DNA of 64,000 bases from Rathayibacter sp. VKM Ac-2857 (GTDB taxonomy: Bacteria > Actinomycetota > Actinomycetes > Actinomycetales > Microbacteriaceae). Positions 7,956 through 17,412 of this stretch are shown here, piece by piece. How positions within the stretch are numbered: the first letter of the stretch is position 1; each line of letters starts with the position of its first letter. The translations under genes were made by a program, and so were the position numbers. Location of the stretch: NCBI RefSeq assembly GCF_013205025.1, contig NZ_JABMLE010000005.1, forward strand, positions 109,533 to 173,532, given 5' to 3'. The notes beneath the pieces are model-generated. The model worked only from the letters and a program-made list of their open reading frames with translations, did not search any database and was not told the origin of the DNA.

Positions 7956-10571
7956 GTGCCAGAGACGACGTCCACCCCCGTCGGTGCAAATTGGATTCGC
8001 GCTGCCCTGCAGGTGAACCCGTACGCGTACCAGGGGCGTAACGCTCCATCAGGTTTCTTTGAAGACGAGGCCGCCTACAATGAGGCGCTGCTGAACGAGT
8101 GTGAATCCTTGGGTATCGCTCTCATTGCCGTCACGGACCACTGGAGCGTCGACTCGGCCGCCGGTTTGATCGTCGCCGCAAAGGAAAAAGGCATCACTGC
8201 CCTTCCCGGATTTGAGGCGAACTCATCTGAAGGTGTTCACATTCTTGTGATCTTTGACGCCGGTACGGACTTTTCGTCAATCAATGCCTCGATTGGACGA
8301 TGCGGGGTCAGACCGAACTGCAGCAACGGAACGACGGGCGAGCCATACTCGATCATCCTTCAGCGAATGACGGAGGACGACGCCTTGGTCATCCCGGCGC
8401 ACGCCAACGTGCAGCCAGCAGGCTTGCTCACCACGCGCGCCGGCCAGCCCCTCGCCACGATGATTCAGGCTCCTGATCTACACGCCATTGGTATCACGCC
8501 AACGGTCGCCGAGACGCGCGACCAAGCCGCCGTCGTCGGCGGCACGGGAATTTTCGCTCGCCCTCATCCCCTTGCCGTGATTCATGCAGATGACGTGATG
8601 GGACCTCGTCAGTTGCGCACAGACGGAGCAAGCTCCTGGTTCAAGGTCAGCGCACCCACCCTGCGCAGCCTGAAGCTTGCAGTTCGCACGCCAGCAACCC
8701 GCATTTCTGTCACGAATCCGAGAATCGAGCCGCGCACGACGATCAAGAGCGTGTCGTGGGTTGGCGGGTACCTCGGCGGGGTCACCGTACCCGTCTCCGA
8801 CGACCTCACCGCATTGATCGGAGGTCGCGGTGCTGGTAAGTCGACCATCATCGAGAGCATCCGCTACGCGCTTGCGCTGGAGGCTCTTACTCCGCAAGTA
8901 AAGGCCGACCACAAAAATATCGTCTCGTCTGTTCTGCGCGGAGGGACGATCATCCGCGTCGAGATCGAAGCGGTGAACCCAGTTTCACAGCGCTTTACAA
9001 TCGAACGAGAGGTCCCTCATCCTCCTGTCGTGCTTGACGCCGCTGGATCCCGGACCAACCTGACGCCCAGTGAAGTTCTTGGGCCTGTCGAGATCTTCGG
9101 ACAACACGAGCTGGCTGAGCTGGCCGGCAGCACCGAACGCGTCGCCGAACTGGTCCGCCGTTTCGACGGTGAACTCGACGACGACGCTAATCTGCAAAGC
9201 ACGCTTCGACAGCTTCGGACGAACCGCGAGGACCTGATCCGAGTCGAAGAGGCTCTCGATGACCTCGACGGGGAGCTCGCTCGCATCCCTGGGCTAACCG
9301 AACAAGTCGGGCACTGGGAAGCAACCGATGTCCCCGCCAAGCTCGCAGGGCAACAACGCCTCGGACGCGATGACGCCATCTTCGAGGAGGGCGCCAGCCG
9401 AACAAGCGCCGTTACTGACGAGTGGACGCGGTTTGTGCAGGCTCATGCACTTCGCAACCTAATCGTGCCGCTCGCCGACATAGACGGCGCGCCCCAACAG
9501 CAACACCTGGTTCGAGTCGTAGATGCTCTCACTCGACTGCAGTCACGTACGACCGAGATCTCTAGCTTGATGAGCGAAGCGCTGGCCGAGGCACGCGAAG
9601 ACATCGGGGCCGCTCGCGCCGATTGGCAAGCTGCCACAGCGGATGAAGCTTCGTCCTATGGGGAGGTGGTGCGAGAGCTTCACGAGCGAAAGCTGGACCC
9701 TGACCGATTCGTCGCGATCCAGCAGGAACTGGACAGGCTGCAAGCGGTGGAGCCCCGCAGAGCTAGTCGGAGAAAGGATCTTACGAGCCTCCTGGCTCGG
9801 CGCGAAGCTCTTCTTGACGAACTCCGAGCACACGAGACGCGGCGCACCGAACACCTCCACGCCGCCATCGGAGCGGCCAACAGAGCGACTGGCGGAGTCG
9901 TCGTCGCGCGCCCCATTACGGCCTCGGATCGCACCCATATTCTTGACGTAATCAAACCGTACATCGCCACTCAACGCACCCAGATCACAGCGGCGATTGC
10001 AACTGATAATTTTTCTCCCCGTAGCCTCGCAGCAGCCATTCGGGAAGGCTCCGACGCCCTGAATGCGATGGGAATCCGAGGGGCCCAGGCAACTGCGCTT
10101 CTCACCGCCGGCGAGCGACTAGCCCGCGAACTCGATGAGTTGCGCATCGAATTGGCGGTGGAGGTTCTGCTCCAAGTCGACGGCACAGGTCTTCGCTCGA
10201 TGGATCAGCTGTCCAAGGGTCAGCGAGCCACCGCCCTGCTGCTGCTGCTGCTCGCGGCGTCAAATGCCCCCCTCATTATCGATCAGCCAGAGGACGACCT
10301 CGACAACAACTTTGTCTACCGGGGAGTGGTCACTAAGCTTCGTCAACTCAAGGGGCGACGGCAGATCATCGCCAGTACCCACAACGCTAACGTTCCCGTG
10401 CTCGGTGACGCTGAACTGATCGTTGCTATGCAAAGCGATGGTACGCACGGCAGGCCGTCTCCGCGTGGCATTGGCTCGCTTGATGACGCGGCGATCCGAG
10501 TTCTCGCCGAGAACATCCTCGAGGGCGGACCGGCTGCATTCAACGCCCGTCAGCACCTCTACGGCTTCTGA
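7956..10571 (+). CDS. TrlF-type PHP-domain AAA/SMC-like ATPase
   Basis: The 871-aa protein starts at GTG 7956 behind GAAGGAG. Residues ~1-250 form a PHP-like phosphoesterase domain (ALQVNPYAYQG, AVTDHWS, LPGFEANSSEGVH, IPAHAN). An SMC/RecF-type ATPase follows, with Walker A IGGRGAGKST (~residues 290-300), long coiled-coil arms, a signature-like LSKGQRATALLLLLL and Walker B APLIIDQPEDDLD, ending with an IASTHN H-loop. The architecture matches TrlF-family ATPases found in defence and mobile islands. The first PHP motif, usually D-x-H-x-H, reads Q-V-N-P-Y here, so metal-dependent hydrolysis may be altered. Its base composition is below that of flanking genes. Substrate unknown; a nucleic-acid role is inferred. 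Confidence 0.75.
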   Translation: MPETTSTPVGANWIRAALQVNPYAYQGRNAPSGFFEDEAAYNEALLNECESLGIALIAVTDHWSVDSAAGLIVAAKEKGITALPGFEANSSEGVHILVIFDAGTDFSSINASIGRCGVRPNCSNGTTGEPYSIILQRMTEDDALVIPAHANVQPAGLLTTRAGQPLATMIQAPDLHAIGITPTVAETRDQAAVVGGTGIFARPHPLAVIHADDVMGPRQLRTDGASSWFKVSAPTLRSLKLAVRTPATRISVTNPRIEPRTTIKSVSWVGGYLGGVTVPVSDDLTALIGGRGAGKSTIIESIRYALALEALTPQVKADHKNIVSSVLRGGTIIRVEIEAVNPVSQRFTIEREVPHPPVVLDAAGSRTNLTPSEVLGPVEIFGQHELAELAGSTERVAELVRRFDGELDDDANLQSTLRQLRTNREDLIRVEEALDDLDGELARIPGLTEQVGHWEATDVPAKLAGQQRLGRDDAIFEEGASRTSAVTDEWTRFVQAHALRNLIVPLADIDGAPQQQHLVRVVDALTRLQSRTTEISSLMSEALAEAREDIGAARADWQAATADEASSYGEVVRELHERKLDPDRFVAIQQELDRLQAVEPRRASRRKDLTSLLARREALLDELRAHETRRTEHLHAAIGAANRATGGVVVARPITASDRTHILDVIKPYIATQRTQITAAIATDNFSPRSLAAAIREGSDALNAMGIRGAQATALLTAGERLARELDELRIELAVEVLLQVDGTGLRSMDQLSKGQRATALLLLLLAASNAPLIIDQPEDDLDNNFVYRGVVTKLRQLKGRRQIIASTHNANVPVLGDAELIVAMQSDGTHGRPSPRGIGSLDDAAIRVLAENILEGGPAAFNARQHLYGF

Positions 10572-10811
10572 GGCTCCGGAGCGGATCGGTCGTACCTAGG
10601 TTGCCGCCGCGCGGACGTGTCTTTTCCCGACCTGAAGGAGCCGTTGCTCCGAGCGGATACACCGCTCCACCCCAGTTCCTGAAGAGCAGCCGGGTGCTGA
10701 GCAGGAGACCCACCGGCGGGAGTCCAGCGGCTGCTTCATTGATCGATAGAATACCGACTTACAAGGCACTAGGACTTTGCGGTGCAACGATATGGGAAAC
10801 GGAACTACGCA

Positions 10812-11996
10812 ATGTCGACAACTGGTAACCAGTCAACTAATCTGAACGCGGCGAAGGCGGCTAAGAAGGACGAATTTTATACTCAATGGGCCGACATTGA
10901 GCGCGAGATGAACGCTTACCTCGAATACGACCCTGACGTATTTCGCGGAAAGACAGTACTCTTGCCATGCGATGACCCCGAGTGGAGCAACTTCACAAAG
11001 TTTTTTGCTCTGCACTTTACTGATTATGGCATCAAGAAGCTTATATCAACGTCGTTTGCCCCGGATAGCAACCCGTCGTTATTCAGTTACGAGCCCACAC
11101 TTTTTGAGCTGAACAACCCGCAGTTCGACCAAACCAAAACGCACGCTAACGGAAAAAAGTTCATTTTGGAGCGCAGGGATGTCAACGCGGATGGCGCGGT
11201 AAACATCGACGACCTGCAATGGAATTACCTCGAAGGTGACGGAGATTTCCGAAGCGCAGAAATAACGGCTTTGCGCGACGAAGCCGACATTGTAATCACG
11301 AATCCTCCATTCTCGCTGTTTCGCGAGTTCGTAGACTGGCTCACAAAAGGCGGCGTGAAGTTCTCAATTATTGGCAACCAAAACGCTGTGGCTTACAAAG
11401 AGGTTTTTCAGCAAATCAGGACGAACAAAGTGTGGCTAGGAAAAGGGTTTAAGGGCAACGTCGCCCATTTCGCAAGTCCATATGAAGATATTGCGACGTC
11501 CGGAGACAAAGAGGAGGGGATGATTCGCGTGTCTGGAGTAATGTGGTTTACAAACCTGGAGCACGGGCGCAGACATGAGCCTCTTCAGCTCATGACAATG
11601 GCCGACAATCTGAAGTTCAATAAAAAGCTTCTTTCCACGCTCGACGGCGGGACGCAATATCAGCGGTACGACAATTTTGATGCAATTGAAGTCCCATTTA
11701 CCGACGCGATACCCTCGGACTATTCAGGTGTTATGGGAGTTCCTATCACATGGCTTGCTAAGTACAACCCCGATCAGTTCGAGATCTTAGGAACCGACGA
11801 ATCTGACGTTGTCCCCACAAAGACGTATCGTGCCAAGGGTAAAGTAGTCGATGGTCTCCCCGTAAAGTCCAATACGGGATCTGGTGGAGCCTATATCAGA
11901 ACTGAGTCATACGGATCGGGTACCTTTTTCGATGTCGGCTACCCAGTGAAGAGAATGTATAAAAGAATCTTCATCAGTCATCGAGGGGAACTCTAA
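10812..11996 (+). CDS. EcoRI-family adenine-specific DNA methyltransferase
   Basis: This 394-aa protein resembles the M.EcoRI group: [34 protein letters not shown], and motif [18 protein letters not shown], whose NPPF holds the target adenine. It would methylate N6 of adenine in an unknown recognition sequence. Codons and bases are strikingly AT-richer than the flanking chromosome (frequent TTT, AAA, ATA), a mark of horizontal transfer. Its TAA overlaps the next gene's ATG (TAATG), which couples it to a DUF262-HNH nuclease; together they look like a modification-restriction pair. An upstream in-frame start at 10782 is possible, but ATG 10812 gives the family's usual N-terminus. Confidence 0.8.
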   Translation: MSTTGNQSTNLNAAKAAKKDEFYTQWADIEREMNAYLEYDPDVFRGKTVLLPCDDPEWSNFTKFFALHFTDYGIKKLISTSFAPDSNPSLFSYEPTLFELNNPQFDQTKTHANGKKFILERRDVNADGAVNIDDLQWNYLEGDGDFRSAEITALRDEADIVITNPPFSLFREFVDWLTKGGVKFSIIGNQNAVAYKEVFQQIRTNKVWLGKGFKGNVAHFASPYEDIATSGDKEEGMIRVSGVMWFTNLEHGRRHEPLQLMTMADNLKFNKKLLSTLDGGTQYQRYDNFDAIEVPFTDAIPSDYSGVMGVPITWLAKYNPDQFEILGTDESDVVPTKTYRAKGKVVDGLPVKSNTGSGGAYIRTESYGSGTFFDVGYPVKRMYKRIFISHRGEL

Positions 11997-13162
11997 TGAA
12001 GACTGAACTCAGACATTACACGGTTGGGGAAGTCGTTGAGGGTTTCGTGTATAACGAACTCGAAGGAAAGGGGCTCTTCGGTCTGGACGGGAGGCTAGTA
12101 ATTCAGCCAGAGTACCAGCGGAACTACATTTATAACGACGGCAAGCGGGATGTTGCAGTAATAGAGTCTATGCTGAAGGGCTACCCGCTTGGGCTAATAT
12201 ATTTCAACGTCAATGGCGAAACGTTCGAAGTGCTGGACGGGCAGCAGCGCATCACGACTATTGGCCGCTTCGTGACGGGCAAGTTTGCAATAAAATTACA
12301 CAACAAGGAACAGACCTTTTCGTCGCTGGCGGCGGATTTGCAGAATATGATCCTCGCCACAAGACTTGACATCTACAGCTGTGACGGCAGTGAAGCCGAA
12401 ATTAAGCAATGGTTCGAGACTATCAATATAGCTGGCGTGCCTCTGAATAAGCAGGAGTTACTCAACGCCATCTACTCAGGTAGCTTTATAACAAAAGCTA
12501 AAGCTGAGTTCAGTAACTCAAATAGCGCTAAGTTGGTCAAGTGGCAGTCCTTTATCTCAGGTGACCCTAAGCGACAGGAGGTACTGGCCGAGGCGCTGAA
12601 TTGGGTTGCGTCGTCATCAGGTATCTCCGTCGATTCCTACCTAGCTCAGCATCGTCATGATGATAATATCACTGAGCTAAAGGCATACTTCACTTCCGTC
12701 ATTGATTGGGTTAGTGGAGTATTTACGCGCTCCCCTGATAAGGAGATGCGCGGGCTAGAGTGGGGGCGGTTGTACGAAAAGTGGCATTCGAAATCGTATA
12801 GCGCGGCCGCCATTGATGCAAAGGTTCAAGAACTGCGCGACGATCCCTACGTGTCGTTGAAGAGGAATATCTACGAATTCGTTCTCGGGGGAGAAAAGGC
12901 AACTCAGCTTCTCGCGCTCCGACTTTTCGACGAGAAGACTAAGTCGCTTGCTTACAAGTCGCAAACGAACGAGGCCAAAGCCAAAGCTGCCTCGAACTGC
13001 CCGTACTGCGCTCTAAGCAACAACGCCAACAAAACACGCCTTTGGAAGATCACTGAGATGGATGCGGATCACGTCACGGCTTGGTCCAAGGGCGGTAAGA
13101 CCGACTTGGCTAACTGCGAGATGCTGTGCGTGCCGCACAATCGCTCGAAGGGCAATAGGTAG
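11996..13162 (+). CDS. DUF262 and HNH endonuclease-domain protein
   Basis: A 388-aa protein with an N-terminal DUF262 domain ([13 protein letters not shown] at about 35-50; [14 protein letters not shown] at about 78-91, the ParB-like DGQQR nucleotide site) and a C-terminal HNH nuclease (CPYC, then [20 protein letters not shown] and LC-x2-HN near residues 338-388). DUF262-HNH proteins include GmrSD-type modification-dependent enzymes and other restriction systems. It overlaps the EcoRI-like methyltransferase by one base and shares its AT-rich composition, so it is probably the restriction half of the same system. Which DNA it cuts, and whether methylation protects or targets, cannot be read here. 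Confidence 0.8.
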   Translation: MKTELRHYTVGEVVEGFVYNELEGKGLFGLDGRLVIQPEYQRNYIYNDGKRDVAVIESMLKGYPLGLIYFNVNGETFEVLDGQQRITTIGRFVTGKFAIKLHNKEQTFSSLAADLQNMILATRLDIYSCDGSEAEIKQWFETINIAGVPLNKQELLNAIYSGSFITKAKAEFSNSNSAKLVKWQSFISGDPKRQEVLAEALNWVASSSGISVDSYLAQHRHDDNITELKAYFTSVIDWVSGVFTRSPDKEMRGLEWGRLYEKWHSKSYSAAAIDAKVQELRDDPYVSLKRNIYEFVLGGEKATQLLALRLFDEKTKSLAYKSQTNEAKAKAASNCPYCALSNNANKTRLWKITEMDADHVTAWSKGGKTDLANCEMLCVPHNRSKGNR

Positions 13163-13630
13163 GCGCACTGCTCCAAGGCGCCTAGCACCATCGCCGGCAA
13201 GGTGAAAGATCTCTGGCGCGACTTACTGTAGGCGGGCCATGACATCGGAGGCATTCGGTCTTCTGAGTTGCGGCAAGCGGTACGTAGCTGCGTAAAGCGG
13301 TACGGCTTCGTTTTGGCTCTCATTCCTGAAGATGCATGGCGTATTGGTGGTTGGCGCGTAGCTTCCGTTGCTCTGGGCTGGCGCGAGGCTGCCGGTCTCG
13401 AAACTGTGGCGCGCTACCGCGCGGGGCGACGGCTGTTGGCACTTGTTGCAGGTCGGTCGCCATTTGCTGGCTGCCTCGCAAAACATTAGTTTTTCGAGAC
13501 AGACCGGCGAGAGCCGATTCGAGTTCGACTGCCGCCGTCACGTCGAAGGTCTCTCTGTCTCGATAACGTGTCTCGTCGGACTTTGTCTCAGGAGGGTGCC
13601 CGGAGGGGCTTCCCGAGTCAGAATGTGCTC
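13163..13630. other. Island right flank between nuclease and recombinase genes
   Basis: A gap of about 470 bases. The first 330 bases hold only short frames without ribosome binding sites or recognisable proteins. The last 140 bases, just before the serine recombinase, hold the repeated TGTCTC motifs annotated separately and could be the recombinase's site. Confidence 0.5.
13495..13590. repeat. Iterated TGTCTC motifs, candidate recombination (res-like) site
   Basis: An inverted pair CGAGACAGA (13495-13503) and TCTGTCTCG (13554-13562) is followed by direct copies TGTCTCG at 13569-13575 and TGTCTCA at 13584-13590, 13 and 15 bases apart. The array sits immediately upstream of a serine recombinase gene. 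Res sites of Tn3-type resolvases are built of paired arms that often contain TGTC, and they commonly lie just upstream of the resolvase gene. The motif placement is seen; its use as a recombination or autoregulatory site is inferred. Confidence 0.4.
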
Positions 13631-14242
13631 GTGAGGCTTCTCGGTTATACGCGTGTGAGTACGTCGAGTCAGGACGCGCAGTTGCAGCTCGACGCGCTCG
13701 TCGCGGCCGGCGTGCAAAAGCGCGACGTGTTCGCGGATGTGACGTCTGGCAGTAAGACCGCGATCGAGCGGCGCGGGATGGAAAAGCTGCTCGAGTACGC
13801 CGAGGAAGGGGACACCGTCGTCGTCTGGCGAGTAGACCGCCTCGGCCGGTCACTGATCGACGTCCTCAACACGGTGAACCTGTTGCGTGAGCGAGGGGTG
13901 CAGGTCCGGTCGATCTCAGACGGCATCGACCCGTCGACGTCGACGGGCCGGCTGATGCTGAACATGCTTGCCACGCTCGCGGAGTACGAGCGGGAGCTCA
14001 TCGTCGAGCGAGTCAACGCCGGCATCGCCGCCGCACGTGCGCGTGGAACCCGCTTCGGCCGGCCCCTGTCAGATCCTGCGGTGGTCGCAGACAAGCTCGC
14101 GATTGCTGCGGACGCGCGATCGCGTGGGCGCACTGCTGAGGATGCTGCTCGTCTCGTCGGGTGGAGTCGTCCGTCGCTCTATCGCCATCAGGCGGACGCC
14201 GCTCGCCGCGCAGCTGCGGGAGAGCAGGCAGCCTCCCAGTAG
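13631..14242 (+). CDS. Serine recombinase (resolvase/invertase family)
   Basis: About 203 aa from GTG 13631 (GTG 13625 and 13568 are in frame and possible). The N-terminus LLGYTRVSTSSQDAQLQLDAL contains the catalytic Ser of the YxRVS motif. Further conserved segments are VWRVDRLGRSLIDVL and the long E-helix with MLNMLATLAEYERELIVERVNAGIAAARARG, followed by a C-terminal helix-turn-helix (TAEDAARLVGWSRPSLYRH). The length fits the small resolvase/invertase class. It lies at the right edge of the foreign island and may have mobilised or resolved it. GC content is again chromosomal. Confidence 0.88.
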   Translation: MRLLGYTRVSTSSQDAQLQLDALVAAGVQKRDVFADVTSGSKTAIERRGMEKLLEYAEEGDTVVVWRVDRLGRSLIDVLNTVNLLRERGVQVRSISDGIDPSTSTGRLMLNMLATLAEYERELIVERVNAGIAAARARGTRFGRPLSDPAVVADKLAIAADARSRGRTAEDAARLVGWSRPSLYRHQADAARRAAAGEQAASQ

Positions 14243-14285
14243 GGGACCGCAGCGGCCACCTCCGCGCAGAATGTGCCGGTGACGC

Positions 14286-14640
14286 AAGTAGAACTACTCA
14301 ATGCGTGCCCGTGCGATGACGCGCAGATGGAGGCGCTGTTCAGCTCGGGGTGGCCAGCGTTACATCTCTGCCGACCGCCTCGCGGAGGAGCATCTGCCGC
14401 AGGTCCGCGAAAGGTTCGGCCGGTTTGAGCTCGTGGTCCTCGATGAGGACGTGCCGGTCGCGGCGGGCTGGGCGGTACCGATTCGGCGAGACTGGATGCG
14501 GGAGGGTCTGCCCTCCGGGTACGGCGACTCGCTCCGTGGGGCGCTCGAGGAGAAGGACGAGGCGGCGACCCTCGTCGTCTGCGCCGCGCAGGTGCACCCG
14601 GACCGCATCGGCGCCGGGACGCTGCTCGGACGCGCGAGGG
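14286..14640 (+). pseudogene. GNAT-type acetyltransferase remnant
   Basis: The frame from 14286 reads CDDAQMEALFSSGWPAL. After a frameshift near 14360 it continues as YISADRLAEEHLPQVRERF, FELVVLDEDVPVAAGWAVP, GYGDSLRGAL, and TLVVCAAQVHPDRIGAGTL, the usual GNAT order ending in the acetyl-CoA loop. The sequence then breaks down, with no C-terminal third. The similarity to actinobacterial GNAT proteins is from memory of the family; the frameshift is plain in the sequence. Confidence 0.5.
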
Positions 14641-14762
14641 GCCGAGACGCTGCTGCTCCCCGACGACGTCGCCACCCTCGGCGATCCGTCGGACGAGATC
14701 ATTACAGCCCGGTCGAAGTTGCCGCCCGTGCACTCTGGAATCCCAGCGACGTCATCGACTAG

Positions 14763-15023
14763 CGCCTCGACCCCGTCTCCATCTCGAGCCAGGCCGTCGA
14801 CGGTGGCGTCGCGGTGATCGCCGCCGCTCACTCATACGCGCGCGACGTCACTCTGCTGGTGGACCTGGTCGACCTGGAGACGACGGTCGACACGGCGCTG
14901 GTGACCCTCCTCGCCGGCGGGTCCGTCACCTTCCGCGTGACTGCTGCGGGCGGTGCCGATCCGGCGGCGTTCTCAGCCGCCGTCCGACACGCGAACGGGC
15001 TGCTCGCCGTCCGGCGCGGCTGA
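14763..15023 (+). pseudogene. C-terminal fragment of a GH2-type beta-mannosidase-like protein
   Basis: The open segment, preceded in frame by a TAG at 14760, reads SISSQAVDGGVAVIAAA, DVTLLVDLVDLETTVDTALV, LLAGGSVTFRV and ends RHANGLLAVRRG. This looks like the last Ig-like domain of family-2 glycoside hydrolases (beta-mannosidases), which typically end with 'vTLLpGEsvtf.V...lRtAN.L'. There is no catalytic part and no start codon with a ribosome binding site, so it is a leftover of a larger gene rather than a 69-aa protein. Confidence 0.4.
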
Positions 15024-15031
15024 CGCGCCAC

Positions 15032-16390
15032 TCATGCGTCAACGGCGGCCGTGTCGCTTTGCGCCGCCGAGTTCCGCGATGCTCGGCTGCCGGTCTCCGG
15101 CAGGGTGAAGTAGACGATCAGGCAGAGTGCGACGACGACGATCATGTAGACGGCGACGAGCATCGGCTGGCCGGCGCCGACGAAGGCGGCTGCGATGAGG
15201 GGCGCGGTTCCGCCGAAGACCGCGATGACGAGTTGGTGGGCGAAGCCGATGCCGGAGACGCGGACGGCGGCGGGGAAGAGCTCGGCCTGGATGGTGGGGT
15301 AGACCGACTGCCAGATCCCGAGGACGACCCAGCCGGAGGCGGCGACTGCGGTGTAGACCCAGAATCCGGGCCGTTGCATGATCAGAAGGAGCGGGTAGAA
15401 GAGGACGATCATCCCGATCGCTCCCACGATGGGGAAGATCTTCCGCCGGCCGAGGCGGTCGGAGAGGTAGCCGCAGATCGGGACGATGATCACGAGGAGC
15501 GCGAGGCCGATCACGCTGCCCGCCAGGGTCTGCGAGAGATCGCGTCCCGTGGTGAGGTTGGCGAAGGTCGGCAGGAAGGTCGCCCACGTGTAATACGCGA
15601 CGGCCGGCGCCGACAGTGCGGCGGCCTGGAGGAGCGCCTTGGGGTGGTTGCGGAGGAGGTCGCGCAGCCGTCCGGGAGCGGATTCCTGCTCCTCGAGCTG
15701 GGCGGCTTCGAACTCTGGAGTCTCGTCGGAGCGTGCGCGCATGATGAGGCCGATGATGCCGAAGATCCCGCCGATGACGAACGGGATGCGCCAGCCGTAG
15801 GCCGCGAGATCGGCGGTGGAGAACGACGACGTGACGAGCGCGGCGGCCGCGGTGGCGCAGAGGGTGGCCAGGCCGCTCGCCATGTTGGTGAACGAGCCGA
15901 AGAGGCCCTTCCTGTCGGCGGGAGCGTGCTCGACCATGAAGGCGATGGCGCTCTGCCCCTCGCTGCCCGCGGAGATTCCCTGGATCACTCGGGCGATGAC
16001 GAACAGGATCGGAGCTGCGTAGCCGATGGACTCGAAGGTGGGGGTGAGGCCGATGATCAGCGCGCCCAGGGCCATGCCGGAGACGGCGAAGGTGAGGATT
16101 CGGCGCCGTCCGTACTTGTCGGCGAGGGGCGAGATGATGATGCCGCTCAGAGGCCGGACGACGAAGCCGATCGCGTAGGTCAGCAGGGCCGCCATCAGGG
16201 AGGCGAAGGCGGAGTCGCTGGGGAAGATCTGGCTGGAGAACACCGCTGCGAGCAGGCCGTAGATGTACCAGTCGTACCACTCGACGAAGTGGCCGACGGT
16301 GCCGGCGAGCAGGTTGGCGTTGCGGCGCTTCGTTGAGACGGAGCCGGTCGTCGGCGTCGGCGTCGGTGGAGTCGGATGTGAGGTCGTCAT
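15032..16390 (-). CDS. MFS transporter, metabolite:H+ symporter (MHS) type
   Basis: A 452-aa protein with about 12 membrane helices. It carries the MHS signature after the first helix (GHFVEWYDWYIYGLLAAVF) and the loop 2-3 motif LADKYGRRRIL, with a matching C-half motif LSDRLGRRKIFPIVG. Relatives import organic acids such as alpha-ketoglutarate, citrate or shikimate with protons. It is the last gene of a minus-strand set (isomerase, SDR, IclR regulator, transporter), so it most likely imports the acid or sugar acid these enzymes handle. A 170-base gap separates it from the IclR gene and may hold a separate promoter. Confidence 0.9.
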   Translation of the reverse strand: MTTSHPTPPTPTPTTGSVSTKRRNANLLAGTVGHFVEWYDWYIYGLLAAVFSSQIFPSDSAFASLMAALLTYAIGFVVRPLSGIIISPLADKYGRRRILTFAVSGMALGALIIGLTPTFESIGYAAPILFVIARVIQGISAGSEGQSAIAFMVEHAPADRKGLFGSFTNMASGLATLCATAAAALVTSSFSTADLAAYGWRIPFVIGGIFGIIGLIMRARSDETPEFEAAQLEEQESAPGRLRDLLRNHPKALLQAAALSAPAVAYYTWATFLPTFANLTTGRDLSQTLAGSVIGLALLVIIVPICGYLSDRLGRRKIFPIVGAIGMIVLFYPLLLIMQRPGFWVYTAVAASGWVVLGIWQSVYPTIQAELFPAAVRVSGIGFAHQLVIAVFGGTAPLIAAAFVGAGQPMLVAVYMIVVVALCLIVYFTLPETGSRASRNSAAQSDTAAVDA

Positions 16391-16558
16391 TGAGCTCTCC
16401 TGAGGGTCGGGAGGTCGGCAGGAAGGGACGCCGACGAACGGCCTGCGGCCGAGTGCGGAGTCACCGGGGAGAAGGGTCGACGAGAAGGGGGAGGGGGATC
16501 GCCGCCTAGACGGCGGTCGAGGTGCGGCCCGGAGTGGGGCGGGCGGAGCGGGCGGCTC

Positions 16559-17356
16559 TCACGCGGAGAGGTCCTCTTCGCCGGCGAGGTAGGCGTAGGT
16601 GGGCCAGCTGGCGGTGATCTCGGCCGCGGCCAGGAGGAGGGGCCGGGAGAGTTCCGCCATGCGGGCGCGGGTCATGCGGACCGAGGGGCCGGCGATGCTG
16701 ATCGTGCCGGTCGCCGGTGCGTGCGAGCCGGCGCCCAGGACCGGAGCGGCGACGGCGTGGATGCCCAGGTCCATCTCCTCGAGCGTCGTCGCGTAGCCGC
16801 GGTGGCGGACCTCGTGGAGCTCGTCGAGGACCTTCTCGGGCTCGAGCACGGTGCGGGAGGTCAGCGGGACGAGCCCGTGCTGGTCGAGGATCTCGCGCAC
16901 GTGCTCCTCGGGCAGCGTCGACAGCCAGGCCTTCCCCGACGCCGTGGCGTAGGGAACAGCGTCCTTGCCCATCACGGGGTCGAGACGCAGGGAGGAGTTC
17001 GATCCCTGTGCCTTGGCGATCCACTGCAGGGAGTCCTCGGAGACCACCGCGAGGCGGACGAGCTCCTCGGACTCCGCGGCGAGAGCGTCGAGGGTGCGCT
17101 GCGCCCACGTGCTCACCCCGGAGGACGACAGCTGACGGAGACCGAGTGCGCCGAGACGGTGGGTGGCGTAGTAGGTCGACGTCCGCGGATCCTGGGCGGC
17201 GTAGCCCGCCGTCACCAGCGCGCCGAGCAGTCGGTGCGCAATCGCCTTGTTGAGGCCGAGCGCCTCGGCGACCTGGGTCACCCGGAGTCCCTCGGGCTCG
17301 GGCGCGAGCATCTCCAGGACGCGCATGCCGTGAGCCACGTCATCGGCCAGAGCCAT
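16559..17356 (-). CDS. IclR-family transcriptional regulator
   Basis: A 265-aa regulator with an N-terminal winged helix (RVTQVAEALGLNKAIAHRLLGALVTAGY at about 24-51) and a C-terminal IclR effector domain (DPVMGKDAVPYATASGKAWL, GYATTLEEMDLGIHAVAAPVL). ATG 17356 has GGGAG eight bases upstream. IclR proteins usually control nearby catabolic genes in response to a small acid or aromatic effector; here the SDR/isomerase genes upstream and the MHS transporter downstream are the obvious targets. Confidence 0.93.
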   Translation of the reverse strand: MALADDVAHGMRVLEMLAPEPEGLRVTQVAEALGLNKAIAHRLLGALVTAGYAAQDPRTSTYYATHRLGALGLRQLSSSGVSTWAQRTLDALAAESEELVRLAVVSEDSLQWIAKAQGSNSSLRLDPVMGKDAVPYATASGKAWLSTLPEEHVREILDQHGLVPLTSRTVLEPEKVLDELHEVRHRGYATTLEEMDLGIHAVAAPVLGAGSHAPATGTISIAGPSVRMTRARMAELSRPLLLAAAEITASWPTYAYLAGEEDLSA

Positions 17357-17412
17357 GGTTCTCCCTTCTCGACGCCGGATCGCGGCGCGGGTCGTCTCGT
17401 GTGGATCGCAGG

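Noticed and set aside
13268..13489. 73-aa plus-strand frame before the recombinase
   Set aside because: No ribosome binding site, no family resemblance, and it lies in the spacer carrying the repeat motifs.
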